Assembly (NCBI GenBank): GCA_037975125.1 | Contig: CM075853.1 | Coordinates: forward strand, 89,786,395 to 89,850,394 | Reading direction: 5' to 3' | Length of the DNA stretch: 64,000 nucleotides | Origin: Latrodectus hesperus | Lineage: Eukaryota; Arthropoda; Arachnida; Araneae; Theridiidae | In this document: positions 11,339-24,807 of the stretch, in pieces | Layout: each line of letters begins with the position of its first letter | How positions within the stretch are numbered: the first letter of the stretch is position 1 | Position numbers and translations under genes: made by a program | Notes under the pieces: generated by a model | Told to the model about the DNA's origin: nothing | Seen by the model: the letters and a program-made list of their open reading frames with translations, nothing else | The model's database searches: none

Positions 11339-11739
11339 ATGGCCAGCAAACACAAAGATGCCGGGCATCCATCGGGCCGCTGCTGTCAGCCGTCTTGGCC
11401 AGCAGCGGCCCGCCGCTATTTGGCCTCGTCGGCTCCGTCAATAAAGTGGTCGTCGTCATTGCTGCTGGGCTAGCAGTACAGTCCACTGTTGTCACAACGC
11501 CGAGTGGCCATCAATGCCATAATTGCCGCGTGTGGCCCATGTAATTGCCAGTACGTTCCCTTATACGGTTATCCATCGGCTCTTTGTCGTTTGGCCGACG
11601 ATAGCCCCTCTCACCGACGTAGGGCTGTTTATGGTTATTTATTTGTATAAATATTGAATTCATTTTCATGTTAATATTGTATATATTGTTAAAGTTAATA
11701 TGGAAGTAATGGAAATCCATCAAATTAATAGTGAATATA

Positions 11740-13142
11740 CACTACTGGCAATTAAAATTGCTACACCAAGAAGGAAGGCAAATAACAGAATGATATTTAT
11801 CGGACACATACATTATAGTGGAAAGAACAAGTGATTAGATTCACAGGAAATTAGGATGTATAGATCTTGAGAAATCAGTACCCAGATCAGTCACCTCTGG
11901 CTGCAATAACAGCATTTATCCGCTTAGGCATGGAGCCAAACAGAGATGGCACGTACGGGGATCTCAGTCCATGCAGCTTCAACACTATGACATACACAGT
12001 TCATCGACAGTAGTGGATGGTGAGTGATGGCGTGGCATTCACTCGGCAACCATTGACCACACGTCCTCAATTTGTGAAAGATTAAGAGAACGTGCTGGTC
12101 AGGGTAATAGTCCAACCTGTTCTGTATCAAGAAATTTCAGAACAGTACGGGCAACATGCGGTCATGCATAATCCTGTTGAAACAAAGCATTAGGGTGGCC
12201 TCGAAGATAGGGCAGATCCACGGGCCTTAACACATTGAAAATGTAACGGTTGCTGTTCAAGTGCCGGTAATGCGAACAAGAGGTGATCGAGACGTGTGTC
12301 CAATGGCACCCCATACCATTACTCCAGAAGATGGGCCATTATGGCAAAGTCCAATTCAAGCTGGCAATGCGCGTTCTCCACGATGCCTCCAAACATGGAG
12401 GTGGCCATCATGGTCCTGTATACAGAACCGAGATTCATCTGTAAAGATGACGTGATGCCATTCCCGCGTCCAAGTTAGTCACTTATCATACCATTGAAGG
12501 CAGTCCTGTCTGTGACGCAGCGTCAATGGTAGCCGAAGCCATGGTCGTCGTGCAGACAATCCATGCTGCTGCAAACCTCATCGAACTGTTCGAGCAGAAA
12601 CTTGTTGCCTTGCAAATGACTCCATTTTTCGACTCAGGGTTCGTGACGTGGCTGTACGATCCCTTGTGACCATGCGGATAAGATGTCTGTCTTCTCTGCT
12701 ATTAGTGATGGGGGTCGTTGAGGTCCTGCATGAAGTTCCGTATGATTGTCCTGAACCCATCGATTCCATTTTCTGCTAACAGTCGTGGGGTCTCGACCGA
12801 CGCGAGCAGTAATATTGCGGTACGATAAACAGCAATTCTTGTGGGCTATAATCCTTCCTCGATCAAAGTCAGACACGTCCTGATAGGCATTTCTTCTTCT
12901 TACACGAGGCATTACAACAACTTTCTTTGCCGAAAACAACGTTGAAACGGAATATGAGAATGAGAAAACTGCTGTCAAATCTCTGGTTTTATACACATTG
13001 TAGATGTCGCTACTGTCACCTGTTGTTTGAATGCCCTGAAAATCTAATCATTTGCATATCACAGCAAGTTCTACCTGCCATGCAAATTTCACGTGTGTGG
13101 TGTGCCGCTTTCCTGGTGTAGCAATTTTAATGGCTAGTAGTG
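11740..13142 (-). mobile_element. Full-length Tc1-like DNA transposon
   Basis: 1403 bp flanked by TA on both sides (11738-11739 and 13143-13144). The inverted termini are about 29 bp: CACTACTGGCAATTAAAATT.. on the left and, reversed, CACTACTAGCCATTAAAATT.. on the right. The transposase is on the minus strand. It is nested in the GGCC-rich element, which is nested in the LINE, so it is the youngest of the three. Confidence 0.92.
11875..12912 (-). pseudogene. Tc1-like transposase, degraded
   Basis: From ATG 12912 (MPRVRRRNAYQDVSDFDRGR) to TGA 11875-11877 there are about 345 codon positions, the normal Tc1 length. The N-terminal helix-turn-helix is clear (FDRGRIIAHKNCCLSYRNIT, VGRDPTTVSRKWNRWVQDN). 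The middle and C-terminal DDE region is broken into short frames (AWTEIPVRAISVWLHA, then a remnant of the AVIAARG C-terminus). It would recognise the 29-bp termini and cut/paste at TA. The frameshifts make it inactive. Confidence 0.85.
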
Positions 13143-13728
13143 TATATAAAGGTCACAGGTCACTTTACTGTATAATATATTTATATCAAATGTTATTGAT
13201 AAAAAATTTTCTATAACAAATTCAAGTTTGGAAAGAAGCCAGAAAAAGGATAAAATGTATAAATGAAGACTGAACTATCTCCTTTATGTAATTTGGCAAT
13301 TTTCTTTTCTTTTCTAAGTTTTGATTTCATAATCATTTGCAATCAGTAAACAGCTGATACAACATGTAACATAGTTGTAAAACAACACATCATACATGTT
13401 AATGAATGAAATATCAATTTTAAGTGCTTAAGTGATAAACATTAAACTTAACTTATATTCTTTTCTCTAAAAAATGATTAAATTTTTCTCAAGATGGATA
13501 TCACAAAATTTTGCCTCTTTGATAACAAGTGGTGTTTTGAATAATTTTGACCAACATTTGGGCTTTAAATTTATTCGTTTTATGTTATAAATTTCAATAA
13601 GAAAAATAACAAACACAAAATAATGTCTACTATCAAAATATGCTTTAACCTCTGTATTTTCTGTAAAATACTCAAATAAAACTCACAATAAAAGAGATTG
13701 TGCAGTTAAAAGTAGTAAATAAATTTCG

Positions 13729-13899
<171 letters not shown>

Positions 13900-15215
13900 T
13901 AGAAGATTAACCTAATTATGCTTACTATATTAAAACAATAAAATAAGCATGCAGTTTAAAAATGCAAAATCTAAAACTTTATTTGTTATTATTTTGTAAT
14001 TGTATAGTGGTTGACAGGATTATACGTAAAAAACCATGTTATACATGCAATAAAATATTTTGTAATGTTCATGCATTGTAAAATTTTTTATTCCTTGGAA
14101 CAGATCTTTGAGGAGTATACAAAATTTAAAAACAAGAATCCTTATAAGAAAATATTTTGGTCAGTAAAAATTGACTTCAAAATAATAGTAAATAAGAAAG
14201 CATTCTAAAAATAAATGAATTAAAGTTTATATGGAACTCGCACGCAATTTTTTGATCATAAGTTGCTACAAGATCCTACATTAAGTTATTGAAAATAAAC
14301 ATCTAAGCTTTTCCAAATAGAATATTTTAGACTCATTTAATTCATAAATTTGCTTCGTAACAAACAAAATAATGAAATAAATTGGTTTAAGCCTTGTAGC
14401 AATCGAATTCGATTAAACAAAACTTAGCATTGACAAATTTATTATACTAATTGATTAAATATAAATAATGTATGGGATGAAAAAAATGCGTCTGCATGAT
14501 GCATTTTTCTATTCTTAACACGGTGATGAAATTTTTCTAAAACATACAACGAAAAAATTTTTCAAAGTCTTTCTCTTGTCATGTTATCAATAGTTTATCA
14601 ACTTTTCTTAACAAGTAATTAAATAATAATTAAACATAAATTAAATATCTCATTCTTGCATCATTCATAACAATTCTATCCTGATAAAAACAACAATAAT
14701 AAATGCATACTTATATTATAATTCTCTTGGTTCACAGACACAACATCGAATGTTCCGCCACTTCACATTAATGGCCGACTCTGACACAAGCACTTCCCAC
14801 TATCTGACTTCATACTGTCACGCGGTATACACAATAAATGGGAAAATTAAATTTCTTTATGAAAAATTGTTTTTAAAGGGTTTAAAAAATAAAAACATAT
14901 CTGAAAATTAATTAACATCACAAAAACATCTTATTTTGAAAAAATTGACTTTGCTGATAAAATAAAAAATACCGCTACAAATAATTGTCTTAATTTTGCT
15001 GGCCAACAGCATCAGGGTCAACAATGGCCAGAATCTATTGGCCCACTACTTATCATCCAGCACCGGCACGGTCTATTTTCCCCAGCACTCATCCGTGGCC
15101 GTAATGGCCGGAGCTGGGCCATCAAACAACCATGAGCGGCTTGCCGTGGCCAACAGAAAACCGGCTTGGGCAGCAGCCACCTGGATTTTTTCCGGCAGTT
15201 TGTGTTTGCCATTAC

Positions 15216-17117
15216 ATACCAAAGATATGGCAGAAGACTAGGATTGTTTTCATTCCTAAACCTGGCAAGGACACCTATGACCGGGCGAAGTCTTACAAAC
15301 CTATCAGTCTTTCTTCATTCTTTCTTAAAATTATGGAGAAAATCAATGATTGGCATATTAGAGATTACTTGGGTAATAACAGTCTCTTGCATGCTCTTCA
15401 ATTTGCCTATCAACCCGGCAAATCTACTAAAACTGCTTTACATCAGTTAGTTTCTAAGATTGAAAGCACTCTGGTCAAAAAGAAATTGCCTTGGCAACTT
15501 TCCTCGACATACAAGCTGTCTTTGATAACACTTCCCATCTATCCATCCTCAATGCACTTACAGAGGCAGGGATTAATCAGACCCTGTGTACTTGGATTGA
15601 GGCCTTGATTTTGGATGGATGTATACAAATGAGCATCTTCGGTGAACCATTTGTAAAAAAGACTACAAGAGGTTGTCCTCAAGGAGGTGTTCTCTCACCA
15701 TTACTGTGGAACCTAGTTTTAAATACTCTTATAAGAAATCTAAATGATAAGGGCTACAATACGCAAGGATATGCTGATGACATTGCCATCCTAATCCTTG
15801 GTAAAGATTTCGACATAACTTGTCATCTATTGCAGGATGCTCTAAGTTATGTAGGTCAATGGTGCAGGGACCTGATGGTTAATCCTCAGAAAACCTACCT
15901 TTACACGCAAAAGGAAACGTAAGTGTTTTTTCATACCAAAACTTTTTGATGTTGAAATCAATGTGGCTTCAGAGGTGAAGTATCTGGGCATTTATTTAGA
16001 ACAAAAACTCAACTGAAATAAGCACATTGATGATAGGATTAACCGAGCAAAGAAAAGCATTATGATTTGCAGGCGAATGCTTTGTAAAAACTGGGGTCTA
16101 CATCCAAAACTAATGTTGTGGATGTACACAGCTATTGTCAGGCCCATTCTCACTTATGCCTCTGTGATCTGGTGGCGTAAGGTGGAACATAAGACTGTGA
16201 CTGCCAGACTAGGAGGTCTACAAAGACTCACCTGTCTCTGCATCGCAGCGGCAATGTCCATCGCACCAATATGAGCTTTGGAAGTTATGTTGGATCTGAC
16301 CCCCTTAGACACTTTCATCTACAGCACTGTCAGAATGACTGCATACAGAATGAAGTTACAAAACCAATGGTACGACCAGCATGTTGCAAAAATTCACAGG
16401 GGTATTACAGGGAAAATTCAAGATCCTACTTTCCTGATGCCCTCGGACATCCTGGAAAAATCATACGTGTTTGATAAGACATTTGAAATAGTTTTTCCAA
16501 CTAGATACGAATGGGAAATCAACATGTTTGAAACTAAAACAGGAGATCTAATCTGTTACACAGATGGATCACTGAAAAACATATTCTCAGGACTGGGAGT
16601 ATGTGGCGTGTCACCAAGAACCAGCCTGTCTGTAAGCCTTGGGTGATACGCTAAGGTCTTCCAGGCAGAAGTTTTGGCCATTATCCACTGTCTGCGACTA
16701 AATATGAGAAAGGGCTACCACGGTAAGCGGATTCTCATTTCTAGTGACAGTCAAGCCGCTTTGAAAGCGCTCAGTACTTTTCGAAATCAAATCTAAAATT
16801 ATTTTGGAATGAAGAAACCTTCTTACAGAACTGGCAACTAGAAACAAGGTGATCCTTGTATGGGTGCCAGGGCACAAACGTATCGAAGGTAATGAAATAC
16901 CTGATAAACTTGCTAAACAAGGATCGTCTTTTGCTCCTATCGGTGCAGAACCTTTTTGTGGGATCAATTTGAAGACCGCAAAAACCAATGTTCTTAATGT
17001 TCCCTCCCTAGATTAACTTCTTTAGGCATCATCCATACTGGAGAGTTATACCTAGACTCCATTAAATGGTTATCGGGTTTTATTAATAAAGTGGGTGACC
17101 CGAGCAACTGGAACTAG
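15216..17117 (+). pseudogene. LINE ORF2, 3' part: RT and RNase H (copy 1)
   Basis: Resumes with PKIWQKTRIVFIPKPGKDTY and continues through the RT: FQPGKSTKTALHQL-like segment, motif A (AVFDNTSH, about 15510-15535), GGVLSPLLWNLVLNTL, and the catalytic GYADDIAIL box near 15766-15792. The thumb follows (KNWGLHPKLMLWMYTAIVRPI). RNase H is then visible from about 16540 (DLICYTDGSLKN, AEVLAIIHCLRLN, SDSQAALKAL, VWVPGHKRIEGNEIPDKLA). A deletion of about 300 bp removes most of the C-terminal CCHC segment present in copies 2 and 3. Frameshifts and stops occur at several points. The frame ends at TAG 17115-17117. Confidence 0.82.
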
Positions 17118-17205
17118 GAAACATTGAGTTTGGAGTTAATAGGACAAAATGCTGATAAAAGCAGAGGTGCCTAATGACATACAAACCCAACTCTAAGACG
17201 AAGAA

Positions 17206-19045
17206 ACATGATCATTAAATTTTCCAGTTATTTTTATGCTGAAAAAATCCAAATATTGTGAACAGGATGAAAGTTGCTAGAAGAAAATTTATTATACCAC
17301 ATAATAATTTTCTTAAATAAAAACCATTTCTATGTCCTGCAATTCAAAATATTTTTCTCTTCAAAATTCCTTATATTTATTATTATTTTGTCAGACAAAG
17401 ACTTATGTATTTATCTCTTGATTTCGACAAGATAAATATTAATCAATATTAGTATTTTATTCAAATTTATAAAATTTATTTTTAGGATAGTCTTAATTCT
17501 AAGATTTAATGTTTAATTAAAATACTTATTACTGTTGAATTAAAAAAATGTGTGTTTTTTTTATTGAATATCAAATTTTAAATTCATAATTCAAGATATT
17601 GTTACATAGCAAGAAAAAATTATATCACCCAATTATTTTAATGTATGCTGGACTAATATTTCAAATGAATAGCTATTAAAATGTATATTTGAAAATTTAT
17701 TTTTATATTTTGTAGATAAATGGAAGGTATGTTTATTTCATATACCAGATTTGGAATTCTTACTTTCCTGGAGAATCTTCTGAAAGATTTTAATTTGTCG
17801 TCTACTAAGGTTTCTAGAATTTGAAGTAATGATTCACATGGTAAGCATTTTTTATCTTAATGAAAAAAGATGCTTAAGATTATGTAAAATGATTTAGCTT
17901 GAATTGTTTACATCTTCAGTGATTTAGTATTTAGAATGTGACCGTGATCTGTGAATGTGATTTTCTATAAGATTAATTTGGAAGCAAAATTTCATACTTC
18001 CATATTGCTTGTAATGCTGGATATTTTGAATTATTATTTTAATAGTCTTACAAAAACCATCTGATCTTAATATCTTCAAAATAAATTATTTTAATAACAT
18101 TTTGTGTATATAAGTAAATTAATATAAGAAGGCTCATTTTCAGGAAAAATTAATAAATTATAATAGCAAATGAAACTCTTAATACATTGATTTCGTTTCT
18201 ACTAAAGTTATTTTTAAATCAATATAGTTAAAACCTTTTTGTGTGAGAAAAATTTAGTTTATTGTAGAAAAAATGAAATTAGTAACTAATTGAAATTTCC
18301 TAAATTCAAATTATTTGCTTGTATGTGTATACCCTGAAAGGAAGTTAAGAAGCATGCTCTCATTGAAATGAAAAACAAAATGCTTACATAAACAGAACAA
18401 CGAACAATGTCTGGCATGAATATTATATGTGTATTTCCAATCAAGTTTTGTTGATTAATTTGGTTTAATAAATGGTACTCTGATTTAGTTTTAAGCAGAA
18501 ATATAATTCTTCTTCTATTTTTAATTGTATTCCTTTAAAGTTATTTTGTAGTAATTCACTTTTCTACAGACTTCAAAGAGTTTACAGGCAAAAATAAACT
18601 GAATGGAATCTAAGTTTCACACAATAACCCGATTTTTAGTTCTATTAAATATCTGTCTTCATTGATATAATTTGAATATTATTTAAAAGATATACACATT
18701 TTATCACAGTAATTATCATTTATTTATTAAATGCTGATTGGAAATTCATTTTTTCTATAGTAAGTGTTTCATATTCTGCGCACAGCATGAAAAATTGCTT
18801 ATGAAATGCATGAAAAATTGCTTATGATGGGCTGAGCCTAGTTTCAAATAAATTGGAAAATTACTTGTTTTATTAATAGTTAGTATTTTATATTTATAAT
18901 TTTAAATATTTTTATTGAGTTATGCTTTAATTACTTTGGTTGATAAAGTTGAAATTTGTTGTATTTTAAGAGATAAAAAGTATCTCATTTATAAATTCTA
19001 AATTTTGTTTTCCTTTCCAGATAGATGAGAATAACCAATTTGGTT
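17206..19045. other. AT-rich DNA, no clear gene
   Basis: No recognisable coding region. A short stretch at 17717-17839 is bounded by TTTTGTAG and GGTAAGC and could be a small exon of the DUF4806 gene downstream, but every frame that I read contains stops. Confidence 0.4.
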
Positions 19046-20211
19046 AAACTGAGTATTACGGTCTCACCTCGTATAGCGCAGAAAGTCGCCACGGTCTCAG
19101 CGAAAAATCGCCAAATCTGTTAAAATTTGGCGATTCTTTTTCCTCGCCAAATTTTTTTGCCAAAACATCACCAAAAACGATTAGTCGCCAAATGTGTCAC
19201 CAAATATAGCGTCGGAAATTCTCGTCGTTTTATTTGTAAATTCTCGTAATTTTTATTTTAGATTTTTTTTATCGGATGTAAAGCGCGGTAATTTAAATCC
19301 TGTTTTTTGATATTTATATGTTATTTCACTTCGGAAGTAGCGCGGAATGTAAATATTGTCTTTTATATTCACATTTTTTATTTCGGTTTGGATATAGTGT
19401 CGGAATTTCAATCCTATCTATTTGTTTTGTATTTCGCTGTGGATATAGTGCCGGAATTTCAATACTGTCTTTTATATTCGTTTTGTATTTCGCTGTAAAT
19501 ATAGCGCAGGAATTTCAATCCTGTCTTTTATATTTGTTTTGTATTTCACTGTGGATATAGCGCCCGATTTTCAATCCCGTCTTTAATATTCATTTTTGAT
19601 TTTGCTGTGCGTTTAAAGCGCCGGACGAAAAATTGAAGGTAAGAATTTTGTTTTATTTTCTGCAGGCCTAGAATTCCTAGAATTGTATATTAAGTATTTA
19701 AATTTCCAATAATAAGCGAAATTATAGAATCTATTTTTTAAATGTATTCTAGATTTGTTTCCTTTTTTATGTAGTGATGATTTGTAACATTGTATCTTTA
19801 ATAACTCAAAATCATTATTTTATTTATTTTTAACAGGATGTTATTATAGTTAATTATGTTTGCTTCTTTATTTCCTTTAATTTTAATTCTGAAATATTTT
19901 TAAATATAATCTTTAATCAATTCTTTTTATTATTACTGTTTTCTTGCATGCGGTTAGGCTTAGTAATTCGAAATCTGGGGGAAACCCCACTTTATTTACA
20001 TGGTTGTTGTTATTGTTTTCTTATTTGGTGTTAGGTTGGGGAGGGGGAATTTCAAATTCGGTTGGAACTCCCGCCGTTTCTTCAGGACAATTCCTGCTTG
20101 ATTGACACCCTTTTTAGGTTGCCAATCAATTTCCAAAATGCTTGTCTCATGTGTTTGGTGAAAAAAATTTCGCCAAGTTCGCCAAGGTGAGATCATAATA
20201 CTCAGTTTTAT
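19046..20211. mobile_element. TIR element with internal 56-bp tandem repeats
   Basis: The ends are inverted repeats: left AAACTGAGTATTACGGTCTC and, reversed from the right, AAACTGAGTATTATGATCTC, each leading to CACCT. Weaker similarity may extend outwards (ATAACC on both sides). Just inside lie GCCAAA/TTTGGC motifs (for example TCGCCAAATCTG and AAATTTGGCGATT). The interior holds a tandem array and AT-rich DNA, with no transposase. A partial second copy lies inverted at about 31.03-31.56 kb. Non-autonomous; superfamily unknown. Confidence 0.75.
19274..19610. repeat. About six tandem units of 52-58 bp
   Basis: Each unit follows the pattern GGATATAGYGCCGGAATTTC, then a T-rich stretch, then TATTTCGCTGT. 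Units begin near 19274, 19332, 19389, 19441, 19497 and 19552. Two overlapping ORFs here are by-products of the repeat. Confidence 0.85.
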
Positions 20212-20584
20212 CACAAAGGTTATATACCTGAGGATGAGATTAAATTTAAAATAAGCAAATTAAAAATTTTTTTTAACTTAATATCAACAGAAAAAGAAAA
20301 GCTTCTATTTATTATGTTTTCACATTCTTCAAAATTTAAATTTTTCTGTATTATTTAAGCTCATTTGGAGCTAATGTAGAGCTAGAAAAAATAAATCCAT
20401 TAAAGGATTAAAATTATGTTTCTATTTTTTGTTTAATAAATTTGTTTCTATTGAGTGAAAATTAAAAATATTTCATGTATTAAATTTTATTAAGAGTTTA
20501 CTGTTGTAAAAATGATGATAAAAATGTTTAATCAAAACATTTAATATACCCCTTATTAAATAACATTTGTTTATATTGAGCACT

Positions 20585-20730
20585 TATATGTAAATTCAAT
20601 TCTCTGATTATTTAAGTTCTGTTCTTTTAATGGTAATTTTAGTTTTACCTATTAATCAAACTCTTGTTTTGCTAATTTGAAGATTCATTACAAATTTTAA
20701 ACATTTTGTAATTTCAGTTATTTAATCAAT
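20585..20730 (+). repeat. Direct repeat, copy 1 (partner 21455-21600)
   Basis: About 145 bp shares TGTAAATTCAATTCTCTG, a TTTAAACATTTTGTAATTT block and the spacing between them with 21455-21600. One lies upstream of the first DUF4806 exon seen here, the other within the intron between the two exons. Confidence 0.55.
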
Positions 20731-20843
20731 TCTAAAGGGTAAAAGATTAAATAGTATATTTTTCCCAAAAATTATAGTATCTTAGGTTTAGCAAATATGT
20801 AATTAAAAAGATAAACATTTCTAAAATAGGTTTTATGATATTT

Positions 20844-20955
20844 GACGTGCCATTTATCTAAACTGCACGAAAATAAGACATCTACTGGAATAGGGTACAT
20901 CCACCTGATGTCATATCGACTCTACCGGACGAAATTGTGTCGTATAGGACTGTTA
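20844..20955 (+). repeat. GACGT-rich repeat, copy 1
   Basis: About 110 bp aligns in direct orientation with 23026-23146: TTTGACGTGCCAT, AAACTGCA, CATCTACTGGA, GATGTCATATCGAC and GGACGAAATTGTGT appear in the same order. Confidence 0.7.
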
Positions 20956-21203
20956 TTATACTATCGTTGATTTGATTTTGTATTGTTTAAATTGTTATTT
21001 TTTTGTAAATGCTATTTTAAATGTAGGAATATATTACCGATTTATTTTTCTAAAGCTTATGTGAATTTAATGCTGTAAATAATAATTATTATAATGACTG
21101 TATAATGTACATATGTTGATAAAATTAATACAGTAATTTCAATTTTAAATTACAAAATGATTTTAGTTGTTAAATATTTATACTTTTATTTGTTTTGTTT
21201 CAG

Positions 21204-22078
21204 TGCCACTCTGGGGGAACTTCTTTTGGGAATAGCACCATAAGCATCATGAAAAATTTGATGACCAATGAACTTGCATCTGAGTTCAGTTATTTTGGTG
21301 CTAGGGATACAAAATCCTTTAATGGACTAAATATGAAGCAGTTAGTTTCTGGTAAGTGCAGTTTTTAAATAAGCATGAAATGTTTCTTTTGTAGAATTGA
21401 TGGAAAAATACATTTCTCATAAAAAAAATTTTTAATGAAATATATTTATGTAATTACTTAATGTGTAAATTCAATTCTCTGTTTAATTACTTAAGCACTG
21501 TTACCATTGTAAAAGTAATTTTCAATTCTATCTGATAATTTGAAGGTTTTTGGAACATATTTTAAACATTTTGTAATTTTAACAATTTAATCAAACAAAA
21601 AGGTTACTATATTTACAAAGCTGATATTTCTTAGAAATTGAATTGGTAATTAGATATCTAAAACATTTACTGAATTAAAAATATAAGTATTTCTAACAAT
21701 GTTATTATTAAGTTACCTAAAGTCTTAAATTAGTGAAGGATATTTTTGACATTTTTCTGATTAATTTACGCTGTTTTTTACTAATGAGATTTACATGCAA
21801 TCAGTTTTATGTATTAATCAGATTGATAAAAATTAAATTAAATAGTCATGAAAATTGTCTTCTGGATTTTTTCTATTTTGTCCGAAGGTTATTGATCTAA
21901 AAATGCTAATTGTTTTTGTTAATTATTTTAAATGTACTTTATTTTATTTTCAGATGTTGTGCAGCGAACTCTACAGTATTCTAAGACAACCAATGGTGAA
22001 ACGAAAACTGCGATATTGAACTGGTTATGTCATGCAAAAGCAAGATTTATCAATGAAAGAATTCAACATTTCAGTTAA
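21204..22078 (+). CDS. DUF4806 domain protein, last two exons
   Basis: Exon 21204-21351 (acceptor TTTCAG, donor GTAAGT) and exon 21954-22078 (acceptor TTTCAG, stop TAA) splice in phase across GTTTCTG|AT to give 90 residues: MKNLMTNELASEFSYFGARD, then KSFNGLNMKQLVSDVVQRTL, ending ILNWLCHAKARFINERIQHF. The pattern (hydrophobic helix, Y/W-x-G-x-x-x-K-x-x-F core, then IxxWLxxAxxR) is that of DUF4806, a C-terminal domain of arthropod proteins of unknown role, often with DNA-binding-like N-termini. Both exons are open and the splice sites clean, so this may be a live gene. The 5' exons are not identified; AT-rich DNA and the TIR element lie upstream. A polyadenylation signal follows 53 bp after the stop. 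Confidence 0.7.
21455..21600 (+). repeat. Direct repeat, copy 2 (partner 20585-20730), in the DUF4806 intron
   Basis: See the partner entry. The copies are diverged by small indels, so this is an old local duplication. Confidence 0.55.
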
Positions 22079-22130
22079 TTAATATTTCTGTATAATGTAA
22101 ATAATTAGAATGAAAATTGTGTGCATTAAA

Positions 22131-22136
22131 AATAAA
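22131..22136 (+). promoter_or_regulatory. Polyadenylation signal AATAAA of the DUF4806 gene
   Basis: Canonical hexamer 53 bp downstream of the TAA. Confidence 0.5.
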
Positions 22137-23025
22137 TTTTATTAGTTTGTTAAATTTTTTCAATTAATTAATATTTACACTTTCTTGCTGGAAGGTTTTC
22201 TGAAACAAATTTTAACTTTTACATAGAAAAATAATTCAGCTTTTTAACAATGAAATAAGTAATTTTCAGAATTTTTTTGTCATAATAATTTGGAATATTC
22301 AATTGAGTGGAAAATTTTAGTTAAATAAAAAATTATCTCTTTTATCTTGTACAAAAAACGACATTATTGAAATTATATCTAATTAGTTAAAATATTAGGC
22401 TGAGAAATAAGTAATTCTTATGAATATCTCTTACTACTAAATTAAATAAAAAAATCAACTATGAACAATAATTTGCCCGATATTAAAAAAATAAATAAAT
22501 ACACACTCTACAAATAAAAATATCCTTGACTATTTTATTGTTACCCTCTAGTTTTAATAGTAATTCCTATATTTATGTATTCACTGGAAACTTCTTAGAA
22601 GTAATTTCAACTTTTCCAAAGAAAAAAAATTGTTTTATTTTAAACAATGAGAAACTAAATTTTCAAAAGGTTAACTATAAAATAATAAACATAAAAATAA
22701 TGCTAATTTATCAATGGTGAGAATTTTATTACATTAACTAAGATATTTGAACTAAACATGAACAGTAAATCTGTCAAAAATCTAAGATTTTTTACTGAAA
22801 ATTAAGAAAAATGTGATGCAAATGTAACAAGCTAATTAAAAACAATTTTTTCATTGTCTAGTGGACAAAAGTATATGAACCACTAAGATAGATGAGGGAT
22901 TATTTCAATATCTTTGCACATCTAGAATATATCCATAAAACTACCTAGTATAGAGCAGTGCGTATGAATACATTCAAATTTCGTCCATGAACCATCCAAT
23001 GGCAACGTCTCGTAGACGTAAAATG

Positions 23026-23146
23026 GGTAGATGTTTGACGTGCCATGGATATAAACTGCAGAAAAAAGGGACGTCTACTGGATTAGAGTACATCCTGCTT
23101 ATGATGTCATATCGACGTCTACTGGACGAAATTGTGTTGTATGGGT
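23026..23146 (+). repeat. GACGT-rich repeat, copy 2
   Basis: Direct-orientation partner of 20844-20955, with clearer palindromes (GACGTCTACTGG twice, CGTCTCGTAGACG just upstream). With its partner it brackets the DUF4806 exons. Confidence 0.7.
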
Positions 23147-23149
23147 ATC

Positions 23150-24002
<853 letters not shown>

Positions 24003-24289
24003 TACAATGGATAAATTTTTTACTTTTTAGACACCTATTTTCTGTTTCTTGTATATATTAAAACACAGCTTTAAATTAATATACTTGTTTCATTATACAG
24101 GGAAATTCAATTTACTTAAATAAAATGTGTAAATATCAAAAAATGTATTTAAGAAACTAAATTACTAAATTTAACAACTAAATTACGTACTAAATTTCAT
24201 TTATATAAAGTACTAAAAAATCTCATGGATAAGCAAAATGTTTAAAAAATGTTTTAACTCATTTGTGTCATTCGTAAGTTATACATCAG

Positions 24290-24420
24290 TGTAGCTTTTT
24301 ATATTGTTGACCATGTTTTTTTCAATTTTTGTATTTTATTTATTAAGAGTTATGTGGAATATATTATTTACCATGATTACATTAATTTTGAAGTTATTCT
24401 TTGATTCAATATTACACATC
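24290..24420 (+). repeat. Dispersed repeat (partner about 26475-26570)
   Basis: Shared order of TTGTTGACCATGTTTTTTTC / CTGGCCATGTTTTTTTTTTC, TATTTATTAAGAGTTATGTG and TTTACCATGATTACATTAA with the later copy. Moderately diverged. Confidence 0.45.
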
Positions 24421-24807
24421 ATTAAATTATTTGCTTGTTAATTTCCATCATAAATTTTGTCTATAACTTACCAACTTTCACTGCTCTTTAGAATGAATAA
24501 ATTTGAAAAATTGTAAAAAAATATTCAAAGTATGGCATGTCATCATGTAGAATTGTACCATATGCAAATTGTTATATTTTGGTAACAATCATGGCTTTAT
24601 TTTTATTCCTGGGACAGATTAATAAAGTACCTTTTTCTCTCTTATAGTGGTAATGTTGGCTTTATAAATTCTTAATTCATTATTTACTGATGCACTCAGT
24701 CCCTGCCAATTTTTAGTGCTTTGAAAATTTAATAGTCATTTAAATAAGTAAATTGCTTGAAAAACTTAGTGCATATTGAACTGCAAATAAAATTATTAAT
24801 CTTCTTC

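Noticed and set aside
15018..15212. ORFs on both strands in the GC-rich island (also 8257-8499 and 11264-11473)
   Set aside because: They arise from the GC-rich palindromic terminus of the inserted element; the two element copies do not keep a common protein.
17717..17839. Possible upstream exon of the DUF4806 gene
   Set aside because: Splice-like borders are present but all frames contain stops and no DUF4806-family match is visible.
19274..19610. 56-bp tandem array as a CRISPR array or coding repeat
   Set aside because: No spacers of constant length, the unit length varies (52-58 bp), and the ORFs across it do not keep frame between units.
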